Assembly: GCA_015068065.1 (NCBI GenBank)
Contig: SVLE01000010.1
Span: 1-51,828, forward strand
Length of the DNA stretch: 51,828 nt
From: Oscillospiraceae bacterium
GTDB lineage: Bacteria > Bacillota > Clostridia > Oscillospirales > Oscillospiraceae
Direction of reading: 5' to 3'
This document shows, piece by piece, positions 32,549-40,784 of the stretch. The notes under the pieces are model-generated. The model was not told the origin of the DNA and did no database searches. It saw only the letters and a program-made list of their open reading frames with translations. The translations under genes were made by a program, and so were the position numbers. The stretch's first letter is position 1; each line of letters opens with the position of its first letter.

Positions 32549-33748
32549 ATGACACTGGGTGAAAGAATACAGGAGCTGCGTAAGGCGCGCGGCCTTTCTC
32601 AGGAGGGGTTGGGAGATCTGCTTGGGGTATCCCGGCAGGCCATCTCAAAATGGGAGAGCGACATCACCATCCCGGAGGTGGATAAGCTCATCGCCATCAG
32701 CCGGCGGTTCGAGGTGAGCGTGGGTTATCTGTTGGGCGTGGAGGATAACAAGCCCATCCCGGAACAGCAGCCGGCCCCGGAACTGACCGAGCGGGAACTG
32801 ACGGCGGTGGAGGCCATCGTAAACCGGTATCTGGAGCAGCTGGAGCAGACCCGGCCCAAGCCCACGCCGCAGCCACGACGCTGGAAATGGGCGGCGGTGG
32901 TGCTGGCAGTGCTGCTGGTCATCTCATGGTCATCCATTTCCAAGCTCAACAAGCGCATTGGGCAGCTGTCGGACCAAACCCAGAACGTGCAAAATCAGGT
33001 AATTGGTGTGGAGAACACCGTGTCGGACCAGATCAACTCCCTCACCGGCCGTTTGGAAAAACTGTTGGAGGCTCAGAATCACCTGCTTAGTGAGTGGGAC
33101 TGCACCCTAACCGATTACATCCCGGGCGAAAAGGCGGTTTTCTCCCTGTCCGCACGGCCCAAGGAGTATGTTACCGGCATGAGCGCGGAATTCCGCGCGG
33201 AACACAGCGCCAGCGAGTCCGTGTCCGTCCCCGCCCAATGGAATGGGCGCACCTTTACGGCGCAAATGGATGTGCCTCTGTGGGATGACCCGGCATTTTC
33301 CATCCTGCTGGACGACGGCCAAAGTCGCAAGTCCCAGCCCATGGAGACCTCCCCAGTCTATATGCTCAAATCGGATTTTGGTCTGCACGTGCCCAGCATG
33401 GGTTCCCAGACCGTCACCTGCCGCCTGACCAGACAGGAAGAGCTGATTTTGGACAAACAAGTCAACTTCGAGCTGGAGGCGCACACCCCCGGCAAATTCA
33501 ACCGGGAACTTCTGCGTCCCATCAGGCTGACCGTTTTGATGCACTATGGCACACAGCTGCTGCTGCGCCGGGAACTAAATCCCCGGGACTGGGTTGCGGA
33601 GGACGGTTGGGGCCACTGGGACGTGGATGTGAGCGGCACCTATCAGGTGCAGGGCGAAGAAGACCTTGTGGTGGAAGTGCTGATCACTGACAACTTTGGC
33701 CAGCAGAACACGTGGACGATCACCAACAAGGACATAAAATACGAATAA
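32549..33748 (+). CDS. Membrane-bound XRE-family regulator with extracytoplasmic domain
   Basis: The 399-aa product couples a DNA-binding head to an outside domain. Residues 1-62 are a Cro/C1-type helix-turn-helix ([20 protein letters not shown]), residues 76-100 a linker with a helical [21 protein letters not shown] segment, residues 110-131 a single membrane helix ([14 protein letters not shown]), residues 132-165 a coiled coil ([19 protein letters not shown]), and residues 180-399 a beta-rich domain resembling two Ig-like sandwiches. It is probably a one-component transmembrane sensor; target genes and ligand are unknown. AGGAGG precedes the ATG. It stands alone between terminators. Confidence 0.85.
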   Translation: MTLGERIQELRKARGLSQEGLGDLLGVSRQAISKWESDITIPEVDKLIAISRRFEVSVGYLLGVEDNKPIPEQQPAPELTERELTAVEAIVNRYLEQLEQTRPKPTPQPRRWKWAAVVLAVLLVISWSSISKLNKRIGQLSDQTQNVQNQVIGVENTVSDQINSLTGRLEKLLEAQNHLLSEWDCTLTDYIPGEKAVFSLSARPKEYVTGMSAEFRAEHSASESVSVPAQWNGRTFTAQMDVPLWDDPAFSILLDDGQSRKSQPMETSPVYMLKSDFGLHVPSMGSQTVTCRLTRQEELILDKQVNFELEAHTPGKFNRELLRPIRLTVLMHYGTQLLLRRELNPRDWVAEDGWGHWDVDVSGTYQVQGEEDLVVEVLITDNFGQQNTWTITNKDIKYE

Positions 33749-33785
33749 GAACAGACCCGGCGGAACATTCCGCCGGGTCTGTTTG
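33749..33785. terminator. Bidirectional terminator
   Basis: A 14-bp stem ACAGACCCGGCGGA/TCCGCCGGGTCTGT between convergent genes, flanked by AA and TT. Confidence 0.85.
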
Positions 33786-33789
33786 CATT

Positions 33790-35580
33790 TTATTGAATGG
33801 GCTCAAAATCCGCCGCGCCGTGCTTGCACAGGGGGCAAACGATGTCATCGGGCAGGGTGTCGCCTTCGTAGACCCAGCCGCACACCTTACACACAAAACC
33901 CTTTTTGCCCTCGGTCTCGGGCTTGGGTTTGACATTGTCCTGATAGTAGGTGTAGGTCATGGTCTCCACGTTGGAGATGACCCGGGCCTCGGTAACAGAG
34001 CAGATAAACATGCCGTGGGTGTCCAGATCCACATACTGCTCCACCTTCAGGGACAGGAAGGAGTTGATATACCGGGGCAGGAACACAAGACCGTTGTCCG
34101 CGCGCAGAACGTCCATCCCCGCAAACTTGTCCACGGTGCGGCCGCTCTGGAAGCCGAAGGTCTCAAAGACAGAGAAGGGCGCGTCGGTGGACAGGCAGTT
34201 GACGTTCATCTGACCGGTCTGCTGGATGACGTGGTGAGAGTAATTGGCCTTGTTGATGGTCACGGCAACCCGGTTGGGGGTGTTGGTCACCTGAGTGACC
34301 GTGTTGACGATGAGGCCGTTGTCCTTCTTGCCATCGCTGCTGGTGACCACATACAGGCCGTAGCCAATGTTGAACAGGGCGGTCAGGTCGTTCTTGTTGG
34401 CGGTCTCTCCCTGCTGGGCCAGATATTCCCGGCACAGCTCGTCCGCCATGGCCTCCACCTGCGCCCGGCTCTCCTCATTCAGAGCGGAGCGGATCTTCAC
34501 TGTGGTATCGGTAAAGGCCAGGTTTTTGCTCTCCGCGAGCATATTGCGCATGACCTTGGCTGCCTGAGGGGCCCAGCTGCCGTTTTCCATCAGGGCCACG
34601 GTGCGGTTGCGGTAACCACGCTCGGTCAGGTGGTGGATGAATTCCCTCATGTGGGGGAACACGTCTGCATTATAGGTGGTGGTGGCAAGGACCAGCTTGC
34701 TGTAGCGGAACGCGTCCTCCACCGCTTCAGCCATGTCGCACCGGGCAAGGTCGGTAACCACCACCTTAGGGCAGCCCTTGGCGCGCAAACTTTCTGCCAG
34801 CAGCTCCACCGCCGCCTTGGTATTGCCGTAAACAGAGGTGTAGGCAACGAGAATGCCCTCGGTCTCCGGCTCGTAGGAGGACCAAATGTTATAGAGATTC
34901 AGGTAGTAGCCCAGATTTTCCGTCAGCACAGGTCCGTGAAGAGGACAGATGATGGAAATATCCAGCCCGGCGGCCTTTTTCAGCAGCGCCTGCGCCTGTG
35001 CGCCGTATTTGCCCACGATGCCGATATAGTAGCGGCGGGCCTCGCAGGCCCAGTCCTCCTCCACGTCCAGCGCACCGAACTTGCCAAAGGCGTCGGCGGA
35101 GAAGAGGACCTTGTCGCAGGAATCATAGGTCACGATGACCTCCGGCCAGTGGACCATGGGCGCGGTCACAAAGGTCAGCTGGTGACGTCCAAGACTCAGG
35201 GTATCTCCCTCGCCCACCACCATGCGGCGGTCGGTGAACTCCGTGCCGAAAAACTGGCCCATCATGGTAAAGGCCTTGGCCGACGCCACCACCACCGTTT
35301 GGGGATATGCGTTCAGGAAATTAGCGATGTTGGCGGAGTGGTCGGGCTCCATGTGCTGTACGATGAGGTAGTCGGGGTTTCGGCCGTCCAGCGCCTGCTG
35401 CAGATTGTCCAGCCACTGGTGAGTGAAGTTTTTGTCCACCGTGTCCATGACGGCCACCTTTTCGTCCAGAATGACGTAGGAGTTATAGGACATTCCGTTG
35501 GGGACCACATACTGGCCCTCAAACAGATCTACAACGTGATCGTTGACACCGATGTATTTAATATCATTTGTGATTGTCAT
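33790..35580 (-). CDS. Flavodiiron protein fused to flavin reductase and rubredoxin
   Basis: Oxygen or nitric oxide reductase that protects anaerobes. The 596-aa product has a metallo-beta-lactamase-like diiron domain with all ligands visible (HMEPDH near residue 80, VHWPE, FSADAFG, CPLHGP), a flavodoxin domain (about 255-395, VAYTSVYGNTKAAV), a flavin-reductase-like split-barrel domain (about 405-540, NIGYGLYVVTSSDGKKDNG) and a C-terminal rubredoxin (545-596, CKVCGWVY and CPLC). This fusion carries much of its own electron chain, so fewer partner proteins are needed. The ATG at 35580 follows AGGAGG. It stands alone. Confidence 0.93.
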   Translation of the reverse strand: MTITNDIKYIGVNDHVVDLFEGQYVVPNGMSYNSYVILDEKVAVMDTVDKNFTHQWLDNLQQALDGRNPDYLIVQHMEPDHSANIANFLNAYPQTVVVASAKAFTMMGQFFGTEFTDRRMVVGEGDTLSLGRHQLTFVTAPMVHWPEVIVTYDSCDKVLFSADAFGKFGALDVEEDWACEARRYYIGIVGKYGAQAQALLKKAAGLDISIICPLHGPVLTENLGYYLNLYNIWSSYEPETEGILVAYTSVYGNTKAAVELLAESLRAKGCPKVVVTDLARCDMAEAVEDAFRYSKLVLATTTYNADVFPHMREFIHHLTERGYRNRTVALMENGSWAPQAAKVMRNMLAESKNLAFTDTTVKIRSALNEESRAQVEAMADELCREYLAQQGETANKNDLTALFNIGYGLYVVTSSDGKKDNGLIVNTVTQVTNTPNRVAVTINKANYSHHVIQQTGQMNVNCLSTDAPFSVFETFGFQSGRTVDKFAGMDVLRADNGLVFLPRYINSFLSLKVEQYVDLDTHGMFICSVTEARVISNVETMTYTYYQDNVKPKPETEGKKGFVCKVCGWVYEGDTLPDDIVCPLCKHGAADFEPIQ

Positions 35581-35659
35581 AGCGGCCTCCTGATCAAATG
35601 GGATTGATTCCCAAAAGTATACAGTCAATATACAGGAAATTTCCCCTTTCGGCAAGAGG

Positions 35660-35692
35660 AAAAACGCCGCAGAGTCCATCTGCGGCGTTCTT
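35660..35692 (-). terminator. Terminator of the CBS gene
   Basis: AACGCCGCAGA/TCTGCGGCGTT stem followed on the minus strand by TTTTCC; lies just after the stop codon at 35694. Confidence 0.8.
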
Positions 35693-35693
35693 T

Positions 35694-36128
35694 TTATTTC
35701 TGGGGACGCAGCACGTTTTCCGAGATCTCACTCAGCGCCTGTGATGCCTCCATGTCAAACCGATGACTGCGGGACAGGTCACCCAGAGACAGCATGCCCA
35801 CCAGCTTACCGCCCTCCACCACCGGCAGACGGCGCACCTGCCGGGTGGCCATGAGCCGGGTCGCCTGACGGCAGTCATCCTCCGGCCCCACAGTATAGCA
35901 CCCACGGGTCATGACCTCCCGCACCGGGGTCTGAGCCGGGTCCTCCTCCGCGGCAATACACCGCAGCACGATATCCCGGTCGGTGACAATTCCCCGCAAG
36001 CGTCCATCCGACGTGCATACGGGCAGCGCCCCCACATTGTGCCGGCTAAGCAGCCGGGCAGCCAAAGCGGTGCTGTCGGTGGTGGATACGGATACCACAC
36101 TGGGATTCATCAGTTCACGAACCTGCAT
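35694..36128 (-). CDS. Two-CBS-domain protein
   Basis: The 144-aa product is a stand-alone Bateman module with two CBS domains: VRELMNPSVVSVSTTDS with LRGIVTDRDIVLR (residues 1-60) and VREVMTRGCYTVGPEDD with GMLSLGDLSRS (residues 75-130). Such modules bind adenosine nucleotides and regulate partner proteins. No partner domain is fused. The ATG at 36128 was chosen for the AGGA 8 nt upstream; the frame stays open a little further. It runs the same way as the AraC gene to its right, 72 nt away. Confidence 0.85.
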   Translation of the reverse strand: MQVRELMNPSVVSVSTTDSTALAARLLSRHNVGALPVCTSDGRLRGIVTDRDIVLRCIAAEEDPAQTPVREVMTRGCYTVGPEDDCRQATRLMATRQVRRLPVVEGGKLVGMLSLGDLSRSHRFDMEASQALSEISENVLRPQK

Positions 36129-36200
36129 AGTTGATTCCTGCCTTTCCTTTTTTCGCATTTGTTCATACTATGCCCGAAAAGGCGGCAGGTTAATCCGTAT

Positions 36201-37049
36201 TTACTTCAGAAGATCCCGGGGCGTCATATCAAATTGGCGCCGAAAAGCACGCTGAAAGGCAGAGTAGTCCTGAAATCCGCACCGGGCGCAGGCGTTCTGG
36301 GCGGACACACCGGACCGCAGCAGCCGGGCGGCGGCCAGCAGCCGCTTTTGGGTGATGTACTGATGCACAGAGCAGCCCGTCAATTCTCTGAATCGGCGCA
36401 TAAAGTGGTATTTGCTGACATATACCTGTCCGGCCAGTGCATCCACGCTCAGATCCTCGGACAAATGCTCGTTGATATAGGACAGGGCCCGCTCAATTTT
36501 GGGGTCATGGCGGCTGGCCAGCGCATCCCGGTCCGTGTGATCCCGGTCCATGGCCCGGTTCAGGTGGATCATCAGCTGAAGAAACCGGGTCCGGGCCAGC
36601 AGCTCACAGCCAAACCCCTTGTCTGCGGTGGCCTGCTCCAGCTCGGTCAGCAGGTTTTGCAAGCTTTCCCGCTCCTCCCCCTCCGGGCGCATGAGAGCAA
36701 ACTGCCTGCGGCGTGCCAGCCGGAAACAGGCAGACAGGTCGGCATCCTTCGTACTGTGGGAACGGATAAAACCCGGATCCAGATAGATAACCACCCGCTC
36801 ATAGGGATCGTTTGGGTCGATGACCGGCTTGTGGATCAGGTGATGGCTGACCAGCAGCACATCCCACGGCTGCAGGAAATAGGACCGCCCCTCCACGATA
36901 TAGCTGGCCGTGCCGGAAAGAAAGATGACGATCTTGTCAAATTCGTGGTAGTGATATTCCATCTCCTCCACACCCACGTCCCGCAGGTGAAACAGGCGAA
37001 ATTCCTCGTTCAGATATCCTTTTTTGGCATAATTTGCGCTGCGTTCCAC
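36201..37049 (-). CDS. AraC-family transcriptional regulator
   Basis: The 282-aa product has an N-terminal cupin sensor (EMEYHYHEFDKIVIFLSG, GRSYFLQPWDVLLV) and a C-terminal pair of helix-turn-helix motifs (about residues 185-282: LSVDALAGQVYVSKYHFMRR, ISAQNACARCGFQDYSAF-like) ending in TPRDLL. The start appears to be GTG 37049, because AGAGGTG lies 6-7 nt before it; the GTG at 37058 is part of that ribosome site. It is divergent from the transsulfuration enzyme at 37198, its most likely target. The inducer is unknown. Confidence 0.88.
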   Translation of the reverse strand: MERSANYAKKGYLNEEFRLFHLRDVGVEEMEYHYHEFDKIVIFLSGTASYIVEGRSYFLQPWDVLLVSHHLIHKPVIDPNDPYERVVIYLDPGFIRSHSTKDADLSACFRLARRRQFALMRPEGEERESLQNLLTELEQATADKGFGCELLARTRFLQLMIHLNRAMDRDHTDRDALASRHDPKIERALSYINEHLSEDLSVDALAGQVYVSKYHFMRRFRELTGCSVHQYITQKRLLAAARLLRSGVSAQNACARCGFQDYSAFQRAFRRQFDMTPRDLLK

Positions 37050-37110
37050 GCCAATCACCTCTTTTTATAAGGATAGAGCATTTTTTGCAATATGTAAAGC
37101 AATTTATGCG

Positions 37111-37139
37111 TTGTAGATTGAAAATCTTTGCGATATACT
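37111..37139 (+). promoter_or_regulatory. Promoter of the transsulfuration gene
   Basis: TTGTAG (37111-37116), a 17-bp spacer and TATACT (37134-37139), in the divergent intergenic region shared with the AraC gene. Confidence 0.55.
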
Positions 37140-37197
37140 GTTGGTAAGACAAAATAGGCACATGCGGCCCAAGCCGCCGGAAACAGGAGGAAATACC

Positions 37198-38376
37198 ATG
37201 AAGAACGAGTGCTATTACGATAACTTCGACCGCAAGGAAGACCTGGCCTTTGACTCCAAGGTAGTACACGGCGGGCAGGGCTGCGACCCCATCACGGGCG
37301 CGGTGAGCTTCCCCATTTTCCAGACCGCCACCTTCCGTCACCGGGCTTTCGGCATCTCCACGGGCTATGACTATACCCGTGTGCAGAACCCCACCCGCCA
37401 GGAGCTGGAGCGCACCATGGCCATTCTGGAAAACGGACTGGAGGGCTTTGCCTTCTCCAGCGGTCAGGCGGCCAACATGGCCCTGTTTACCTGGCTTCCC
37501 AACAACAGCCATGTAATCCTGTCCGATGACATTTACGGCGGCACCTTCCGCATCTGCGACGAGATCTTCTCCAAGTTCGGCTGCACCTTCTCCTGGGTGG
37601 ACCTGTCCGATCTGGACGCCGTGCGCGCCGCCATCCGTCCCGAAACCAAGATGATCTACGCCGAGACCCCCACCAACCCCATGATGAAGGTGGCGGATAT
37701 TGCCGTCCTTTCCGACATCGCCCACTCCATCGGCGCGCTGATGGTGGTGGACAACACCTTTATGACCCCCTACTTCCAGCGGCCTCTGGACCACGGTGCG
37801 GACGTGGTGACCCACAGCGGCACCAAGTATCTGGGCGGTCACAATGATACTATCGCCGGCATCGCTGTGGTCAAGAGCCAGGAGATGGCCGACTTCTTCC
37901 ACGCCCAGCTCAAGTCTCACGGCAACGGCCTTGCCCCGCTGGACTGCTGGCTGCTGCTGCGGGGCATCAAGACTCTGGCCCTGCGCATGGAGCGGCACAA
38001 CGAAAACGCCATGCAGGTGGCCCACTGGCTGCGCAATCATCCCAAGGTGAAGAAGGTCTACTTCACCGGTTTTGAGGATCACAAGGACTACGCCATCATG
38101 ACCAAGCAGGCCACCGGCTTCTCCGGCATGATTTCCTTTGAGCTGGACAGCCTTGAGACGGCTATGAATTTGCTCAGCCGGGTGAAGATGATCCTGTTTG
38201 CCGAAAGTCTGGGCGGCGTGGAGACGCTGGTCACCTATCCCATGACCCAGACCCACGAGTCCATCCCCGCCGATGTGCGCGAGAAGCTGGGCATCAACGA
38301 GCGCTTTATCCGCATCTCCATCGGCATCGAGAACGTGAAGGATATTATCGCTGATCTCGAGCAGGCGCTTGCGTAA
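37198..38376 (+). CDS. PLP-dependent transsulfuration-family enzyme (cystathionine synthase/lyase or methionine gamma-lyase)
   Basis: The 392-aa product belongs to the Cys/Met metabolism fold-type I PLP family: YDYTRVQNPTRQELE, FSSGQAANMALF, YAETPTNPMMKVADI, VDNTFMTPYFQRPL, and the PLP lysine in SGTKYLGGHNDTI (about residue 209). Family members cleave or form cystathionine, homocysteine or methionine bonds and cannot be separated by eye. AGGAGG precedes the ATG at 37198. The divergent AraC gene suggests regulated expression. dapF follows after 12 nt, so transcription probably continues into dapF-murE. Confidence 0.88.
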   Translation: MKNECYYDNFDRKEDLAFDSKVVHGGQGCDPITGAVSFPIFQTATFRHRAFGISTGYDYTRVQNPTRQELERTMAILENGLEGFAFSSGQAANMALFTWLPNNSHVILSDDIYGGTFRICDEIFSKFGCTFSWVDLSDLDAVRAAIRPETKMIYAETPTNPMMKVADIAVLSDIAHSIGALMVVDNTFMTPYFQRPLDHGADVVTHSGTKYLGGHNDTIAGIAVVKSQEMADFFHAQLKSHGNGLAPLDCWLLLRGIKTLALRMERHNENAMQVAHWLRNHPKVKKVYFTGFEDHKDYAIMTKQATGFSGMISFELDSLETAMNLLSRVKMILFAESLGGVETLVTYPMTQTHESIPADVREKLGINERFIRISIGIENVKDIIADLEQALA

Positions 38377-38388
38377 GAGGCACAGGAT

Positions 38389-39237
38389 ATGAACTTGAAA
38401 TTCACCAAAATGCAGGCCTACGGCAACGATTATGTCTATATCAACGCCGTAGACCAGGAAATCGATGACCCCAACGCTCTGGCTCGTCGGGTGAGCGAGC
38501 GGCACTTCGGCATCGGCTCAGACGGCCTTGTGCTGGTTTGTCCCTCCCAGCGGGGTGAGTTCCGCATGCGCATGTTCAACCCCGACGGCACGGAGGGAGA
38601 GATGTGCGGCAACGCCCTGCGTTCCCTGTCCAAGTACGTCTACGACCACGGCATGACGGACAAAACCGAATTTGAGATCGAAACGCTTGGTGGCATGCAG
38701 CACATCTGGCTGACGGTGGAGAACGGCAAGGCCGTCAACATCACTGCCGACATCGGCTGTCCCCGACTGGACACCAAGGTCATCCCAGTGAACACCGAAC
38801 TGCCGGAATTTATTGACCAGCCGGTGGAAATCCTTGACCGGGTGTTCCACATCACCGCTGTGTCCTGGGGCAATCCCCACTGCGTCATGTTCATTGAGGA
38901 TACCGCATCCTTTGACGTGGCCAAATACGGCCCGGTCATTGAGCACCATACCGCGCTGTTCCCCAACAAGACCAACGTGACCTTCGCTCAGGTTGTTTCC
39001 CGTGACTATATCAAGATCCGTGAGTGGGAACGTGGAACCGGCGAGACCATCGGCTGCGGCACCGGCTGCTGCACTGCCGCGGTAGCCGCCGCCATGCTGG
39101 GCTACTGCGACCGCAAGGTGACCGTGGAGCAGATTGGCGGCAACCTGTATGTGGACTGGCGCGAAGAGGACGGACATGTGCGCATGACCGGTCCCTCCCA
39201 CACCGTATTTGAGGGAGTTTTGTTTGATGAAGCTTGA
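38389..39237 (+). CDS. dapF: Diaminopimelate epimerase
   Basis: Converts LL- to meso-diaminopimelate for peptidoglycan and lysine. The 282-aa product has both catalytic cysteines in their motifs: GEMCGNALR (Cys about 73) and GETIGCGTGCC (Cys about 222), plus MQAYGNDYVYIN at the N-terminus. There is no strong ribosome site (CACAGGATATG), which suggests moderate coupled translation. It overlaps the next gene by 11 bases. Confidence 0.95.
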   Translation: MNLKFTKMQAYGNDYVYINAVDQEIDDPNALARRVSERHFGIGSDGLVLVCPSQRGEFRMRMFNPDGTEGEMCGNALRSLSKYVYDHGMTDKTEFEIETLGGMQHIWLTVENGKAVNITADIGCPRLDTKVIPVNTELPEFIDQPVEILDRVFHITAVSWGNPHCVMFIEDTASFDVAKYGPVIEHHTALFPNKTNVTFAQVVSRDYIKIREWERGTGETIGCGTGCCTAAVAAAMLGYCDRKVTVEQIGGNLYVDWREEDGHVRMTGPSHTVFEGVLFDEA

Positions 39238-40684
39238 AACACTGCTGAAAAAACTGGATTATACATTGATCGCGGGCGATCTCAACACGGAAATCGCCTC
39301 GCTGGAATATGACTCCCGCAAGGTAGGAAAGGGAAGCCTGTTCGTCTGTCTGACCGGGTTCCGTGCCGACGGGCACGAGTACATCCCTGCCGCACTGGAG
39401 GCCGGTGCCACAGCCCTCGTGGTGGAGCGTGAAGTGTCCGTTCCTGCGGGCGTGACCGTCATCCGTGTGAGCGACAGCCGCTACGCGCTGGCCCTGCTGT
39501 CCGCAGCGTGGTTTGACCACCCGGCGGAAAAGATGACCGTCATCGGTCTGACCGGCACCAAGGGCAAAACCACCACCGCCCACATGGTCAAGTCCATTCT
39601 GGAGGCGGCTGGGCACAAGGTGGGCATGATCGGCACGGTGGGCGCAGTTATTGGCACGGAACTATTAAAGACCAAAAATACCACCCCGGAGTCCTACGAG
39701 CTGCACTCCCTGTTCGCCCGTATGGTGGAGGAAGGCTGCTCCCACGTGGTCATGGAGGCCTCCTCTCAGGGGTTTAAGCTGCACCGCACGGCGGGCATCG
39801 AGTTTGATGTGGGTGTGTTTCTCAACCTGTCTCCCGACCACATCGGTGACGGAGAGCACGCCAGCTTTGAGGAATACCGCGACTGCAAAAGCATGCTCTT
39901 TTCCCAGTGCAAAAAGGGTCTTGTCAACGTGGATGACGAGCACTGGCAGGCCGTCAGCGCCAACGCCGCCTGTCCCGTGACTACCATGTCCATGGGCAGC
40001 CCGGCCGACTACACCGTGGGCGCAGTAAAAGAACTGCGTCAGGCGGGCTTTCTGGGCAGTGAGTTTTCCGTGTCCGGCAGTCTGGACGGCACATTCCTGC
40101 TGAATATGCCCGGCAAATTCAACGTCTCCAATGCCTTGGCCGCGCTGGCCGCCACCCATATGGTGGGTGTGGACGGGGACGCTATTGTAAAAGGACTGAA
40201 AGCCGTCTATGTAAAGGGCCGCACTCAGGTGCTGGACACCCCCGACCACTACACCCTGCTCATCGACTATGCCCACAACGCGGTGAGCATGGAAAATCTG
40301 CTGACCATGCTGCGCTCCTATAACCCCGGACGGTTGATCTGCCTGTTCGGCGGCGGCGGCAACCGGGCCCGGGCCCGTCGATGGGACATGGGTGAGATCA
40401 GCGGCAAGTATGCCGATCTCACCGTACTCACCATGGACAATCCCCGGGACGAAGAGGTAGAGGATATCAACGAGGATATCAAAACCGGTCTTGCCAAGCA
40501 CAGCGGGAAATACATCTCCATCCCCGACCGGGGGGATGCCATCCGCTGGGCCATGGACAACGCCCGCGAAGGTGACATCATCGCCCTTATCGGCAAAGGC
40601 CACGAGGAGTATCAGGAGATCAGGGGCGTCAAGCACTTTTTCTCCGAAGAGCAGGTCGTGCGGGAGCATCTGGCCTGCCAATAA
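39227..40684 (+). CDS. murE: UDP-MurNAc-tripeptide synthetase, meso-DAP-adding
   Basis: Mur ligase that adds the third amino acid of the wall peptide. The 485-aa product shows the ATP loop GTKGKTTTAHM (about residue 110), TTPESYELH, EASSQGFKLHR, SPDHIGDGEH, and MDNPRDEEV near residue 404. DNPR is the motif that recognises meso-DAP, in agreement with the overlapping dapF. I chose ATG 39227, inside the dapF end, with GAGGGAG upstream; an earlier frame start has no ribosome site. The 11-nt overlap implies coupled translation of the enzyme that makes meso-DAP and the ligase that uses it. Confidence 0.92.
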   Translation: MKLETLLKKLDYTLIAGDLNTEIASLEYDSRKVGKGSLFVCLTGFRADGHEYIPAALEAGATALVVEREVSVPAGVTVIRVSDSRYALALLSAAWFDHPAEKMTVIGLTGTKGKTTTAHMVKSILEAAGHKVGMIGTVGAVIGTELLKTKNTTPESYELHSLFARMVEEGCSHVVMEASSQGFKLHRTAGIEFDVGVFLNLSPDHIGDGEHASFEEYRDCKSMLFSQCKKGLVNVDDEHWQAVSANAACPVTTMSMGSPADYTVGAVKELRQAGFLGSEFSVSGSLDGTFLLNMPGKFNVSNALAALAATHMVGVDGDAIVKGLKAVYVKGRTQVLDTPDHYTLLIDYAHNAVSMENLLTMLRSYNPGRLICLFGGGGNRARARRWDMGEISGKYADLTVLTMDNPRDEEVEDINEDIKTGLAKHSGKYISIPDRGDAIRWAMDNAREGDIIALIGKGHEEYQEIRGVKHFFSEEQVVREHLACQ

Positions 40685-40698
40685 GTCCCAACAAACCG

Positions 40699-40727
40699 TT
40701 GCAAATCCCACACGGGTTTAGTATACT
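40699..40727 (+). promoter_or_regulatory. Promoter of the symporter gene
   Basis: TTGCAA (40699-40704), a 17-bp spacer and TATACT (40722-40727). An 8-bp inverted repeat AACCGTTG/CAACGGTT (40694-40701 and 40746-40753) brackets it and might be an operator. Confidence 0.6.
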
Positions 40728-40784
40728 GTAGTTGATTTGTGCGGCCAACGGTTCGCAAAAGAGAGAACATCAAGGAGGAACAAC

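Noticed and set aside
37050-37197. SAM or cobalamin riboswitch before the transsulfuration gene
   Set aside because: The leader from the predicted start to the ATG is only about 50 nt, too short for these classes.
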